From NCBI GenBank assembly GCA_002937585.1, contig PTKE01000005.1:1-62024 (forward strand): a stretch of 62,024 nucleotides of DNA, read 5' to 3'. The position numbers and the translations under genes are program-made. Below are positions 41,575 through 52,304 of this stretch, one piece after another; position 1 is the first letter of the stretch, and every line of letters begins with the position of its first letter. The notes below the pieces were generated by a model. That model did no database searches, had not been told where the DNA came from, and worked only from the letters and a program-made list of their open reading frames with translations. Origin of the DNA: Alphaproteobacteria bacterium MarineAlpha9_Bin6. Lineage in GTDB: Bacteria > Pseudomonadota > Alphaproteobacteria > UBA7887.

Positions 41575-41925
41575 TTTCTGTTTTTCTTTCTATGGCCGGG
41601 GCTTTGATGGTGGTTTTTGGGGCCGGAGCGACTCATGCAGCGAAGCTTAGTTTTAGAAATGAATATTAGCGTTACTAATAATGCGAGGCACCCGCAATGA
41701 GAATCAGTCCTGTTTTCAGTGGGAATGCGTCTTAACCGCATAATTTCAGCGAGATGTGTTAAATTTACCACGGAATGTTCGGCAGGCACCTTTGTCCACA
41801 CACTAGCTGCGCAGAGAGCGGAAAACCCTGTCTACTGGAGGAACTGTTCTATCACCGTGGTATAGGATTTTGCTGTTGTGTTAACGGACGTGGGTTGGTG
41901 TACCACTATTGGATAACTAGCACGA
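41575..41925. other. Upstream region of the porin operon
   Basis: The 351 bases between the porin start and the end of tlyA hold no recognised gene. They should carry the porin promoter and any operator. An AT-rich part at 41650-41690 contains the inverted repeat listed separately. Confidence 0.4.
41664..41680. promoter_or_regulatory. Perfect inverted repeat upstream of the porin
   Basis: TATTAG and CTAATA (six-base arms, five-base spacer CGTTA) lie 90 bases upstream of the porin ATG. The position suits a transcription-factor operator. It resembles neither the classic Fur box nor a known operator closely enough to name the regulator, though iron or oxidative control would suit the redox genes behind it. 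Confidence 0.3.
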
Positions 41926-42723
41926 TTATCTTTTGGGGCATCTGGTTTCGTCGGGCATGTCGAAGGGTGGTACATGGGACGAAAGCTGTGCAGCGATAAG
42001 GAATTCGACATTCCCTCGCGGGCCGGTTATTGGGCTCCTTTCTATTCCCAAGACAGTCCACTCCCGTTGCGTACCCAACCATGCCTCGATTTTTTGACAG
42101 ACGATGGTGTGGACCGCTGGGTCCCGCACTACACCACCTTTCCCGACTTGGTGTCGTTCTGCCTCAAACTGCGGTTTGATTAACGCTATCAATTTAGCTC
42201 CAGGCTGGGCGCGCTGAAGGGGGGCTGGTAAAACCTTGGTCAAGCTAATGAAACTAGCATCGCAGGTAATCAACCCTACTCGTTCCGGTACTTGGTTGGG
42301 ATCTAAATAACGGGCATTAACGCGCTCGCGAACTATTACCCGAGGATCATTGCGGAGTCGCCAATCAAGCTGACCGTACCCGCTGTCGACTGCATAAACT
42401 TTGATTGCACCGCGTGTTAACAACACATCCGTAAAGCCGCCGGCGGATGCGCCAATATCGAGGCATATTGCGCCTCGGGGTACGATTTTGAAATGATCGA
42501 GAGCGTGCGCGAGCTTTATTCCACCGCGTGATGCCCATGGGTGCGGTCGACCGCGGATTATGAGGTTTATATTAGATTCTACTCGTTGGCCTGGCTTGTC
42601 GAGCCGTGTTTCCCCCCGAAACACTAACCCGGCCATAATTGATGCTCTTGCCTGAGACCGACTGGTCGCGAAGCCGCGGGTGACCAAAAGGTCATCAAGG
42701 CGAGGTTTGTCACGATTTGCCAT
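41926..42723 (-). CDS. tlyA: TlyA-type rRNA 2'-O-methyltransferase (hemolysin A family)
   Basis: The 265-residue enzyme has an S4 RNA-binding domain at residues 8-65 (RLDDLLVTRGFATSRSQARASIMAG) and a Rossmann-like methyltransferase domain with WASRGGIKLAHALDHF, CLDIGASAGGFTDVLLTRGA (SAM site) and VYAVDSGYGQLDW. It likely methylates cytidine ribose in 16S and/or 23S rRNA. It follows ispA by 63 bases; in many alphaproteobacteria dxs sits between them, but not here. Confidence 0.93.
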   Translation of the reverse strand: MANRDKPRLDDLLVTRGFATSRSQARASIMAGLVFRGETRLDKPGQRVESNINLIIRGRPHPWASRGGIKLAHALDHFKIVPRGAICLDIGASAGGFTDVLLTRGAIKVYAVDSGYGQLDWRLRNDPRVIVRERVNARYLDPNQVPERVGLITCDASFISLTKVLPAPLQRAQPGAKLIALIKPQFEAERHQVGKGGVVRDPAVHTIVCQKIEAWLGTQREWTVLGIERSPITGPRGNVEFLIAAQLSSHVPPFDMPDETRCPKR

Positions 42724-42786
42724 CTTTGCTTGTCTATCCGTGTGGCAGTCTCCATAGAACTCAAATTTTTGCTGTCGATACCAAGT

Positions 42787-43674
42787 TTAATGACTGCGAG
42801 AAACAACGAATTGCGCAACATCTCGTAGCATCTCGGCGCGGCCATTAAAGTGTGCGAGGCAGGCAATTGACTGCTCAATTAAGGTCTGAGCCTTGGAGCG
42901 AGCCTCCGCGACACCAAGCAATGATACAAAAGTAGCTTTACCAGCATCATCATCTTTTCGGACACTCTTGCCAATTTTGTCTTGGTTTCCCTCAACATCA
43001 AGTAAATCGTCTGTTATTTGGAAGGCTAGGCCGAGCGCCTGGGCATACCCTGCTAAAGCCGCTCGGTCTTTTGAGGTTGCCGACCCCAGGATTGTTCCTG
43101 CTTCCACACAAAATCCAAATAATGATCCGGTCTTGAGTTGTTGAAGTCGGGTAATTTCAGAAAGGTTGAGGGAGTGATTTTCGGCATGCAGATCGATCGC
43201 TTGGCCACCAATCATCCCAGCCATGCCCGCAGCTTGTGCAAGTCCATGACTTAGTTGAGAACGAATTTCAGAGTCAATTTTAGTGTCCGGCCGGTTCAAT
43301 ATCTCGAAGGCAAGTGTAAGCAAACCATCACCTGCAAGGATCGCTGTAGCCTCCCCGAAGATCTTATGGTTAGTCGGCTCACCGCGCCTCAGGTCGTCAT
43401 TATCCATTGCTGGCAAATCGTCATGTACTAAAGAATAACAATGGATTAACTCGACGGCTGCCGCTACTCGCACCGACTGCCTCGTGGGTACGTTAAACAT
43501 AGCCGCGCTTTCCATCAAAAGAAACGGCCGCAAGCGTTTCCCCCCGCCGAGGGCTGAATATTGCATGGAGTCTGATAAAGTTGAAAGCGCTCCCTGATCG
43601 ACTGGTATCAGCACGGTCAGTTCTTTTTGGACGGTTTTAGCAACCGCTACCATCTTTTCATCGAGTTTCCTCAA
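42787..43674 (-). CDS. ispA: Farnesyl/geranyl diphosphate synthase (polyprenyl synthetase)
   Basis: The 295-residue enzyme condenses isopentenyl and dimethylallyl diphosphates to the C15 diphosphate in isoprenoid synthesis. The two Asp-rich motifs are present: SLVHDDLPAMDNDDLRRG (first) and FQITDDLLDVEG (second). GGGKRLRPFLLMES, TNHKIFGEATAILAGDGLL and HSLNLSE loops are also visible. The stop codon of xseB overlaps its start (ATGA at 43671-43674), so the two are translationally coupled. Confidence 0.93.
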   Translation of the reverse strand: MRKLDEKMVAVAKTVQKELTVLIPVDQGALSTLSDSMQYSALGGGKRLRPFLLMESAAMFNVPTRQSVRVAAAVELIHCYSLVHDDLPAMDNDDLRRGEPTNHKIFGEATAILAGDGLLTLAFEILNRPDTKIDSEIRSQLSHGLAQAAGMAGMIGGQAIDLHAENHSLNLSEITRLQQLKTGSLFGFCVEAGTILGSATSKDRAALAGYAQALGLAFQITDDLLDVEGNQDKIGKSVRKDDDAGKATFVSLLGVAEARSKAQTLIEQSIACLAHFNGRAEMLRDVAQFVVSRSH

Positions 43675-43937
43675 AACGGTGGATCATTCTCGGTCCCGAC
43701 GGATTCTTCGGTAACGGCACCGTCCGCGCCCAGCTTAATTTTGCTGACTTTCTCCTGAGCTTCACGCAGTTTTGTATCGCAGTGCTGCTTGAGTGCTGCG
43801 CCGCGTTCATACGCTTGGATCGCACCATCGAGGTCAATTTCTCCACTTTCGATTCGACGTACGATTTCCTCAAGCTCACCGAGTGCTTCTTCAAAAGTCA
43901 TCTTGGAAATTTTAGAGGCTGTGTCCTTTTGAGCCAT
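43671..43937 (-). CDS. xseB: Exodeoxyribonuclease VII small subunit
   Basis: About 88 residues follow the ATG at 43937; an in-frame extension to 43973 is not conserved-looking. The core MTFEEALGELEEIVRRIESGEIDLDGAIQAYERGAALKQHC (read in pieces) is the two-helix XseB domain. It binds XseA to form the nuclease that trims single-stranded DNA. It lies before ispA with overlapping stop and start, the usual alphaproteobacterial order. Confidence 0.93.
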   Translation of the reverse strand: MAQKDTASKISKMTFEEALGELEEIVRRIESGEIDLDGAIQAYERGAALKQHCDTKLREAQEKVSKIKLGADGAVTEESVGTENDPPF

Positions 43938-44055
43938 GATCCATCTTCCGTCCCGATGCTTCGTCGAGTGCAATGACCAAGTGTACGGATGTGAGAACCT
44001 TCAGACAAGCCAGCACAAATTCATCGGCTGTTTCTGTTATGAACACTGCCTCTCG

Positions 44056-44835
44056 CTATTCCACTGTCCAATTAGGTGCACGTTTTTCAGCGAATGCCTT
44101 TGGCCCTTCTACGAAGTCGGCGCTGTCGTACAGTGACTGCACGGCCGGGTAAACAGAGTCTATTGCATCTTTAAGTAATGGTTTGTCCAGGCCTCGGTAC
44201 ACGGCCTGTTTAGAGGCACGTAGCGACATGGGGGAGCACTCCAATATCATTTCTGCCCACTGCTTAGATGTGGCCATAAGACCCGCCTGGGTAGTTACTT
44301 CGTTTACGAAACCTAATTCCTTTCCTTCTTTTGCTGTGACCCGACGTCCGGTCAAAATCATTCCTAGTGCCTGTTTTTGGGGGATCATGCGAGGCAGGCG
44401 ATGCAGACCGCCGGCTAAGGCCGCTAGACCCACTCGCGGCTCGGGTAGAGCGAAGACCGCATTGTCGGAAGCGATAATCAGATCACAGGCGAGTGCAATC
44501 TCAAATCCACCGCCCATAGCGTAACCATTGACCGCTGCTATCACCGGCTTTTCTAGATCAAAGCGTTGCGTCAAGCCGCCGAAACCGCTTGCTGGCCGTT
44601 CGCGTGATCCCCCTGCAGCTTGGTATTTGAGGTCGTTACCTGCGCTAAACGCTTTGTCGCCTGCACCAGTGATAATGGCGACCCATTGTTTTGGATCGGC
44701 TGCGAAATCGTTAAACACCGAGTCGAATTCGAAATGCGCGGGCGGATGTAGTGCGTTGTATACGGCCGGGCGGTTGATGGTGATGACGGTCAGTTTTGCT
44801 TCCCGTTCAACTGTCAGAAATTCATAGTCTGGCAT
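44056..44835 (-). CDS. Enoyl-CoA hydratase/isomerase (CaiD-like)
   Basis: The 259-residue crotonase has LTVITINRPAVYNALHPPAH, AIITGAGDKAFSAGNDLKY (first oxyanion loop), AAVNGYAMGGGFEIALACDLIIA (second) and FALPEPRVGLAALAGGLHRLPR. NDLKY with Asn in place of the usual Ala, together with the PEPRVGLA pattern, is close to carnitinyl-CoA dehydratase and similar hydratases. The catalytic Glu of the PEPR loop is present. The gene stands alone, with a short leader. Confidence 0.88.
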   Translation of the reverse strand: MPDYEFLTVEREAKLTVITINRPAVYNALHPPAHFEFDSVFNDFAADPKQWVAIITGAGDKAFSAGNDLKYQAAGGSRERPASGFGGLTQRFDLEKPVIAAVNGYAMGGGFEIALACDLIIASDNAVFALPEPRVGLAALAGGLHRLPRMIPQKQALGMILTGRRVTAKEGKELGFVNEVTTQAGLMATSKQWAEMILECSPMSLRASKQAVYRGLDKPLLKDAIDSVYPAVQSLYDSADFVEGPKAFAEKRAPNWTVE

Positions 44836-45020
44836 AATGTTCTCTCTGGATAGATAAAGGCCAATGTTCGAAACAGTATTCGGTTTTCAGGGCAGGTCTT
44901 CCGATATGACACTCGACTGAAGTTTCTATATAACGAAGTAAGATCTGCGTTTGATTTCCACTTTGTGTACTATTTTACGTGGAATACGCACCGAAAAAAA
45001 AGATGGGATGACGGCATCAT

Positions 45021-45860
45021 TCAATCGAAAAAAAGCATTGACCTAATTTCAATGCTCTCACGCGGTACTGCTTCGGCCGAAGTGTCTGGGTATTTAAATG
45101 AGCCGTGAGCAGTCCATCGAGCTGTCCCATCGGTAAGGGAATCATAACATTTCAGCAGTACAATCTCATCGCACATTAGCTTAGGGAAAAAATACCAGCG
45201 TTGGGTCGGGTTAAAGGCAAGATTGTAGATACGGCCAATGCGTTTATTTGGATAGTGCCGTTCCGCTACGATTAGATCATCGTCTCGAATAGCAGCGTAT
45301 TCGCAAATTGCGAGTGGCGCAGTTTGCACTGGTTCGCGAATTGCGCGCCATACATTAACCGATCCAAAACGCTTTTTTAGCCGTGCTTTTGCTTCTTTGG
45401 CTGGCAATAGATCCCGCACTCTCTGTTCGGCAGAAGCGATGGTGAAGTCATTGTGGACAATCGCTGCCGGAGGGCGGGCATTTTTTTTTGTAAGTGCATT
45501 GTTATCGTCAATCCGACGAGTGTGATCGAAGATTAATGCTTTGGCAGCGCCGGTAACTTTTTTTAGCAAGTTCTCCATCTCTGGGTAATAGATCTGTTGA
45601 ACCTCATCGTCGTTATAAAAGTCGGATACCTCCGTGCCTTGTCGCATGAGTGCAAAGCCTTCGCGGTCTAGATCGAACCGATTAGCTTGCAACCGTCCAT
45701 TGCGAATGAAGACGTCTCGACGCACAAAGTTGCCGGTTCGTTTATCTAGTCCCTCACCAATGGAATTGACTAGGGCGACCGGCGCAGTGTTATTGTCGCG
45801 ACAAAACTCAAGTTCAGCATTTACACCTGCTATGTTATTTTCAGCTGCCACGTTTTGCAT
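45021..45860 (-). CDS. CmcJ/NvfI-family oxidoreductase
   Basis: The 279-residue protein matches the CmcJ/AsaB/NvfI family: VRRDVFIRNGRLQANRFDLDREGFALM, VQQIYYPEMENLLKKVTGAAKALIFDHTRR, PAAIVHNDFTIASAEQRVRDLLP, VNVWRAIREPVQTAPLAICEYAAIRDDDL and FPKLMCDEIVLLKCYDS. His and Asp of VHNDFT and a distal His in TAHGSFKYPD followed by PRESIEIR are candidate non-heme iron ligands and a 2-oxoglutarate or substrate Arg. Family members act in fungal and bacterial secondary metabolism (cephamycin, novofumigatonin). No biosynthetic cluster is seen around it here. Confidence 0.82.
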   Translation of the reverse strand: MQNVAAENNIAGVNAELEFCRDNNTAPVALVNSIGEGLDKRTGNFVRRDVFIRNGRLQANRFDLDREGFALMRQGTEVSDFYNDDEVQQIYYPEMENLLKKVTGAAKALIFDHTRRIDDNNALTKKNARPPAAIVHNDFTIASAEQRVRDLLPAKEAKARLKKRFGSVNVWRAIREPVQTAPLAICEYAAIRDDDLIVAERHYPNKRIGRIYNLAFNPTQRWYFFPKLMCDEIVLLKCYDSLTDGTARWTAHGSFKYPDTSAEAVPRESIEIRSMLFFD

Positions 45861-46247
45861 GTGTATATCCTTGTGAATGTTCCAGCGCCGGCTCGAGAAT
45901 TCTTTATAAGCTATTTACACTTCCGTGGTATTTTTTGTGATAAGTCACTAGGTGCGCTAAACGGCCGTTGTGTGGTCTCTATTTTGGGCTGGCGCGGAGT
46001 TATGCGCGCACAATCCATTATGCACAAAGCTAGCCCGCGAACAGCAACGCAAGCGCAATAGATATCGTATTTTCTGGCAATAACGGCTCTTGCTGACACA
46101 TTTAACAGGCCCAAATCCGGCTGTTCTCGATCATATATCCTGGAGTTTTTGGTAACAGCTTGCTTGGTTGGCAGGAAGCGACTAAGGCTCCTCTATGGAT
46201 GGACACTGATTACAAAAGGCGGTCCGCGGACTGGGATAGGAGAGCCT
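45861..46247. other. Intergenic stretch, divergent promoters
   Basis: This 387-base gap lies between the divergent CmcJ-like and mmsA genes. No gene, RNA or repeat was recognised. The mmsA ribosome binding site (AGGAG) begins near 46238. An open frame runs from 46149 into mmsA, but its leader has no family similarity. Confidence 0.4.
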
Positions 46248-47744
46248 ATGGCTAATATGCTGCATCACTGGATTAACGGTCAGAAGGTTAAAGCTGCTAA
46301 CGGCAATCTCGGGCAAATTTTTAATCCAGCGACCGGTGAGGTCGCGTCTCAGGTTCCGTTTGCTAGCACTAAACAGGTTGGGGACGCGATTGCTTCTGCT
46401 CAGGCGGCGCTACCTGCATGGTCCGCCACTCCACCGATTCAGCGCGCGCGCGTAATGTTTCGATTTAAGGCCTTGCTCGAGGAGAATATTGATGAAATTG
46501 CTACTTTGGTTTCATCCGAACATGGCAAAATTCTCGATGATGCGCGTGGGTCAACCACGCGCGGCCTTGAGGTGGTGGAATTTGCATGTGGCATACCACA
46601 CCTCCTCAAAGGCGAGTTCACCGAGCAAGTTGGGACTAATGTTGACTCATACTCTATCCGCCAGCCCGTAGGGGTATGTGTTGGTATTACACCATTCAAT
46701 TTTCCGGCCATGATCCCGTTGTGGATGTTTCCGCTTGCAGTTGCTTGCGGAAACACCTTTGTACTCAAACCATCCGAAAAGGATCCGTCATGTCCGCTGC
46801 GCCTCGCAGAATTGTTTAAGGAGGCGGGAGGGCCGGATGGGGTTCTGAACGTCATCAATGGCGATAAACTAGCGGTTGATGCTTTGCTCACGGACCCTCG
46901 GGTTGATGCGGTAAGCTTCGTTGGCTCGACGCCTATTGCAGAATATGTATATGCGACAGCAGCAGCGAACGGTAAGCGGGTACAGGCCCTGGGTGGCGCA
47001 AAAAATCATATGGTTGTTATGCCTGATGCTGATTTCGATCAGGCTACAGATGCTTTGATGGGCGCGGCGTACGGATCCGCCGGGGAACGTTGTATGGCAG
47101 TGTCGGTAGCTGTTGCGGTCGGTGAATCAGCACTACCATTGATCAAAAAATTAACACCCCGGGTCCAAAGCCTTAAAATTGGGCCCTATACAGATCCTGA
47201 TGCAGAAATGGGCCCAGTAGTGAGTGCACAAGCACTTGAACGGATTAAGGGGCTCGTTGACTCTGGGGTTTCGCAGGGCGCTGAGTTAGTTGTTGACGGT
47301 CGCGAAACAACTTTGCAGGGCTATGAAGAAGGGTTTTTCCTCGGTGGCTGTCTCTTTGATAAAGTAACGCCCGAGATGGATATTTATCGTGAGGAAATCT
47401 TTGGCCCGGTTTTGTCTGTCGTGCGTGTGCCGGATTATGAGAGTGCTTTGCAACTTGTGTGTGACAATCCCTATGGAAATGGCGCTGCGATATTCACTCG
47501 TGATGGTGATGCCGCACGAGATTTCACTAAGCGTTCCAATATAGGTATGGTTGGGGTTAATGTTCCGATTCCTGTGCCCGTCGCTTACCACAGTTTCGGT
47601 GGGTGGAAGCGATCCATGTTTGGAAGTTCAAACACTCACGGGATGGATGGCGTTCGTTTTTACACTCGGATTAAAACCGTTACGGCTAGGTGGCCATCCG
47701 GAATTCGTCAAGGTGCGGATTTTTCAATTCCGACATTAAAATAA
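46248..47744 (+). CDS. mmsA: Methylmalonate-semialdehyde dehydrogenase (CoA-acylating)
   Basis: The 498-residue aldehyde dehydrogenase family enzyme forms propionyl-CoA or acetyl-CoA from methylmalonate or malonate semialdehyde, in valine, beta-alanine and inositol degradation. It starts at the ATG at 46248 behind AGGAG. Marks are WINGQKVKAANG, ITPFNFPAMIPLWMFPLAVACGN, KPSEKDPSCPLRLAELFKEAG, VGSTPIAEYVYATAAANGKRVQALGGAKNH and GSAGERCMA with catalytic Cys282. A YHSFGGWKRSMFG-type end confirms the class. It could feed acyl-CoA to the mutase, but that gene is 35 kb away. Confidence 0.95.
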   Translation: MANMLHHWINGQKVKAANGNLGQIFNPATGEVASQVPFASTKQVGDAIASAQAALPAWSATPPIQRARVMFRFKALLEENIDEIATLVSSEHGKILDDARGSTTRGLEVVEFACGIPHLLKGEFTEQVGTNVDSYSIRQPVGVCVGITPFNFPAMIPLWMFPLAVACGNTFVLKPSEKDPSCPLRLAELFKEAGGPDGVLNVINGDKLAVDALLTDPRVDAVSFVGSTPIAEYVYATAAANGKRVQALGGAKNHMVVMPDADFDQATDALMGAAYGSAGERCMAVSVAVAVGESALPLIKKLTPRVQSLKIGPYTDPDAEMGPVVSAQALERIKGLVDSGVSQGAELVVDGRETTLQGYEEGFFLGGCLFDKVTPEMDIYREEIFGPVLSVVRVPDYESALQLVCDNPYGNGAAIFTRDGDAARDFTKRSNIGMVGVNVPIPVPVAYHSFGGWKRSMFGSSNTHGMDGVRFYTRIKTVTARWPSGIRQGADFSIPTLK

Positions 47745-47887
47745 GGCTGCCGTAACACGGCCGTGTTGTATTGCTCGGATTTGCCAAAATGACCGATGGG
47801 CCAGTTGCCATTTATCAAGGGTAGATCCGGACAGGTGTGCTCCGACCGGATCCAGTATAGGAGCTGGCTGCCTAAAGGTTCCAAATT

Positions 47888-48913
47888 TTGTATGAAAGCC
47901 TCCGAGGTTATCGCCTGTCTGGAAAGCCACGATTTTCACTTCTCGCTCGAGTGGGGCTCAAACGGGGTGTGCCAGTGCCCAAGGGTATTTATCTGTTTGG
48001 TGGTGTTGGGCGGGGTAAGACCGGGTCAATGGATCTGTTCTACGCGGCAGCGCTAGCCAGCCCGAAACGTCGGGCTCATTTTCAAGTGTTCATGCTCGAA
48101 ATGCATCGGTGGATTGACTATTGGCGTAAAAATGGTGGAACCAAAGACGGCGAAGCTGACCCAATTTTCTCGCTGGTGGCAAATTTGGCGTCCAAAGCTT
48201 TTCTTTTGTGTTTCGACGAATTCGAAGTTCGTGATGTGGGGGATGTCCTGATTATGCGTTATTTGTCTTCCGCTCTTTGGGGTCACAACGTGCTGGTCGT
48301 GATGACATTTAATTGGTCTCCAGATGACATTTATCTTAATTGATTGTAACGAGAATTGTTCTTTCCCTTCATAGATATACTTGAAGATCGAATTGATCTT
48401 ATTGAATTGGGTTTGGGACTCGACTGTCGAGTGCGCAGTTGGCGGCAAATACAAGTCTATTTTATGCCGCTTTAGGGTTCGGCAAACTTTTTCATGAGCG
48501 ATGGTGTTCACGAACTGATTGGTGACGTCGACGTAATTACTGAAACGCTCATTGTGGATGGTCGAACACTTAAAGTTCTTGGGATTAATCAGGGTGTGCT
48601 TTGGTTTACTTTCGGAGGGATGTGCGATCAGTCGCTGGGGGCCGCAGACTACCTTGCACTTGCTGTGCGATATCACACCTTATTATTGTCCAACATTCCC
48701 GTAATGACGCTAGAACAACGGAATGAGGCTAAACGTTTTGCGACTCTGATAGATATTCTTTACGAGCACAATGTTAAGTTCGTGTGCAATGCCGCAGCAG
48801 TTCCCAAAGCACTTTATCCTTCTGGGAATGTCGCCCTTGAGTTCACTCGAACTGCGTCGCGACTACGCAAAATGTACACCGCGCAGTATTTAACTCGCAC
48901 CCAAGTGGCATAA
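47888..48913 (+). pseudogene. zapE: zapE (AFG1-like ATPase) gene in pieces
   Basis: Two fragments of the cell-division ATPase ZapE are visible. The first (47888-48343) has Walker A GGVGRGKTGSMDLF, Walker B LCFDEFEVRDVGD and PDDIYLN, then ends. The expected continuation PFIDILEDRIDLIEL appears in another frame from 48372. A TAG at 48473-48475 breaks it before the sensor part. The final piece keeps CDQSLGAADYLALAVRYHTLLLSNIPVMTL and RFATLIDILYEHNVKFVCNA, then LEFTRTASRLRKM, close to the ZapE end. The normal N-terminal 80 residues cannot be recognised. The position before mdh is the normal alphaproteobacterial place for zapE, so this is a decayed orthologue. Confidence 0.85.
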
Positions 48914-48997
48914 TAGAACCCACGTGCGGACCTTGCCGGGTCTCAACAATTTGTCTACCTAGCAACAATTAACAACTGCACGCCCTTGGGAGGGTAG

Positions 48998-49972
<975 letters not shown>

Positions 49973-50008
49973 CGATCGTGCGGATGGGTCAGTTAAGCGA
50001 AAGTTGAG

Positions 50009-51178
50009 ATGAATATTCACGAATATCAAGCGAAGGCCATTCTAAGGAAATTCGGCGTTGCCGTGCCGCGAGGCCGTGTTGCCTATACTACAGTAGAGGC
50101 GGAAGAGGTAGCTCAGGAACTCGGGGGTCCTGCATGGGTGGTCAAGGCTCAAATCCACGCTGGGGGCCGTGGCAAGGGTGGCGGCGTCAAGCTTTGCACA
50201 ACAGTTCAAGAGGTTGTTGATGCGGCTAAGGCAATGATAGGGATGAACTTAGTAACCCATCAGACGGGGGCTGATGGCAAAGAAGTCAAACGGGTTTACA
50301 TAGAGGACGGATGTGAAATTGCGCGCGAGCTATACCTTGGTGTGTTGCTTGATCGTGCGAATAGTCGCTTGGCGGTTATAGGTTCAGCGGAAGGTGGAAT
50401 GGACATTGAGGAAGTGGTGGGCACCGCCCCCGAAAAGATTCTTCGCGCAACCATAGACCCCGCAACCGGGCTGCTTCCTCATCATGCGCGCAATCTGGCA
50501 TTTGGGTTGGGTCTAAATGGAAAACAGGCCCTTGATGCCGTCAAATTTATTGGCGGAGTTTATGACGCATTCACTGCTACTGACGCGAACCTAGTTGAAA
50601 TTAACCCAATGGTAGTAACGAGAAGTAATGAGTTGTTAGCGCTCGACGCGAAAATGAACTTTGATGACAATGCCCTCTTCCGTCATCCTGAACTTGCCGA
50701 GTTGCGTGATGAGAATGAAGAGGATCCGCGTGAGCGGGAGGCCCGGCGTTATGATCTCAGCTATATCAAGCTCGATGGTAACATAGGCTGCATGGTCAAT
50801 GGTGCTGGTTTAGCCATGGCGACGATGGACATTATAAAACTCTACGGCGGAAAACCCGCTAATTTTCTTGACGTTGGAGGGGGCGCTACTGGGGAAAGGG
50901 TGACCAAGGCGTTTAAGATCATCCTTTCAGACCCTGATGTTGAAGGGGTGCTGGTGAATATTTTTGGAGGCATAATGCGTTGTGATGTGATTGCCGAGGG
51001 TATTGTCGCAGCAGCGCGTGAAGTTAGTGTTCGCGTCCCTTTGGTGGTCAGGTTGGAAGGCACTAATGTGGACTTAGGTAAGAACATACTTGCCAAATCA
51101 GGTTTATCGCTCGTGACTGCAGACCATCTAGCTGATGCCGCGAAAAAAGTGGTAAAGGCGGTTATGGTGGGACTCTGA
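50009..51178 (+). CDS. sucC: Succinyl-CoA synthetase beta subunit
   Basis: The 389-residue protein has an N-terminal ATP-grasp domain ([48 protein letters not shown]-like VEINPMVVT) and a C-terminal CoA-ligase domain ([48 protein letters not shown]). It pairs with SucD to make ATP or GTP from succinyl-CoA. Its stop overlaps the sucD start (ATG at 51178). Confidence 0.97.
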   Translation: MNIHEYQAKAILRKFGVAVPRGRVAYTTVEAEEVAQELGGPAWVVKAQIHAGGRGKGGGVKLCTTVQEVVDAAKAMIGMNLVTHQTGADGKEVKRVYIEDGCEIARELYLGVLLDRANSRLAVIGSAEGGMDIEEVVGTAPEKILRATIDPATGLLPHHARNLAFGLGLNGKQALDAVKFIGGVYDAFTATDANLVEINPMVVTRSNELLALDAKMNFDDNALFRHPELAELRDENEEDPREREARRYDLSYIKLDGNIGCMVNGAGLAMATMDIIKLYGGKPANFLDVGGGATGERVTKAFKIILSDPDVEGVLVNIFGGIMRCDVIAEGIVAAAREVSVRVPLVVRLEGTNVDLGKNILAKSGLSLVTADHLADAAKKVVKAVMVGL

Positions 51179-52053
51179 TGGCCGCGCTTGTTGATTCGTC
51201 AACCACAGTAATTTGCCAGGGTTTTACTGGACGCCAGGGAACATTTCATTGTGACCAGGCAATTGCATATGGCACCAAAATGGTTGGTGGTGTGACACCA
51301 GGTAAGGGAGGTAGCACGCATCTTGATTTGCCGATTTTTAATACCGTTCATGAAGCGGTCGTGAGGACGGGTGCAAATGCCACAGTGATCTATGTTCCGC
51401 CTGCTTACGCGGCTGATGCAATTTTGGAGGCAATCGATTCCGGGATCGAATTGGCGGTCTGCATTACTGAGGGTATTCCTGTCGCCGATATGATTAGGGT
51501 CAAGCGGGTTCTGTATGGCTCCAAGACTCGACTGATTGGGCCAAATTGCCCTGGTATCATTACGCCTGATCAGTGCAAGATCGGTATTATGCCGGGGCAT
51601 ATTCATGCTGCTGGAAAAATAGGCATTATTTCGCGCTCAGGTACACTGACTTATGAGGCTGTAGCGCAGACTACCGCGGCGGGACTTGGGCAGAGCACTT
51701 GTATTGGCATAGGAGGTGACCCCGTTAACGGCACTAATTTCGTAGATTGCATGGAGCTATTTATTAGCGATCCGGAGACGGAAGGTATCATCATGATTGG
51801 TGAAATTGGAGGCACGGCCGAGGAGGAGGCGGGAGAATTTTTGATCCGGTCAGGTAATGTCAAGCCGGTTGTCAGTTTTATAGCGGGTGTTAGTGCCCCC
51901 CCGGGTCGCCAAATGGGCCATGCTGGAGCCATTGTTTCGGGTGGAACGGGTGGTGCTGCCGAAAAGATTGAGGCGCTACGAAGCGCCAATGTTGTAGTCG
52001 TGACATCTCCCGCTGATATCGGGTCCACAATGGCCAGGGTTTTGCAAGGCTGA
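51178..52053 (+). CDS. sucD: Succinyl-CoA synthetase alpha subunit
   Basis: The 291-residue protein has the N-terminal CoA-binding Rossmann fold ([30 protein letters not shown]) and the active-site part [14 protein letters not shown]-like [46 protein letters not shown], and the phosphorylated His in [13 protein letters not shown]. The usual sucA, sucB and lpd genes do not follow; the next gene runs the other way. Confidence 0.97.
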   Translation: MAALVDSSTTVICQGFTGRQGTFHCDQAIAYGTKMVGGVTPGKGGSTHLDLPIFNTVHEAVVRTGANATVIYVPPAYAADAILEAIDSGIELAVCITEGIPVADMIRVKRVLYGSKTRLIGPNCPGIITPDQCKIGIMPGHIHAAGKIGIISRSGTLTYEAVAQTTAAGLGQSTCIGIGGDPVNGTNFVDCMELFISDPETEGIIMIGEIGGTAEEEAGEFLIRSGNVKPVVSFIAGVSAPPGRQMGHAGAIVSGGTGGAAEKIEALRSANVVVVTSPADIGSTMARVLQG

Positions 52054-52189
52054 TTTGAGGGTTCTCCCGATCCATCTTATGAGGATACCTTGTGTGTCAG
52101 CCTGTATATTTGCGGCGGTTGAGTAAATCCAGGATCTTTTCGTTCAAACAAGGCGTGCAACCGCTTAGATAGGAAAGGTTTGGGTCACT

Positions 52190-52303
52190 ATGGCGTTGAC
52201 TGTGCAGTATCTTGCCCAAAATAGTGTGCTGGACTTAGTTATATCAAGCGGTGAGAATAGCTCGCTTTTGGCTCTGGCTTGCGCTGACAATCTAACAACT
52301 TAA
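52190..52303 (+). CDS. Possible 37-residue open reading frame
   Basis: An ATG at 52190 follows GGAAAGG at good distance and opens a 37-codon frame ending at 52303, two bases from the convergent xerC end. The product has a small hydrophobic tail and no recognised family. It lies where sucA would be expected after sucD, but no resemblance to SucA was convincing. The surrounding 250 bases hold nothing else. Confidence 0.2.
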   Translation: MALTVQYLAQNSVLDLVISSGENSSLLALACADNLTT

Positions 52304-52304
52304 T

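Noticed and set aside
48053-48676. 207-codon open frame antisense to zapE
   Set aside because: It mirrors the decayed zapE gene and has no family pattern or ribosome binding site.
52054-52304. Possible truncated sucA after sucD
   Set aside because: The small frame at 52190 does not resemble the SucA N-terminus convincingly.
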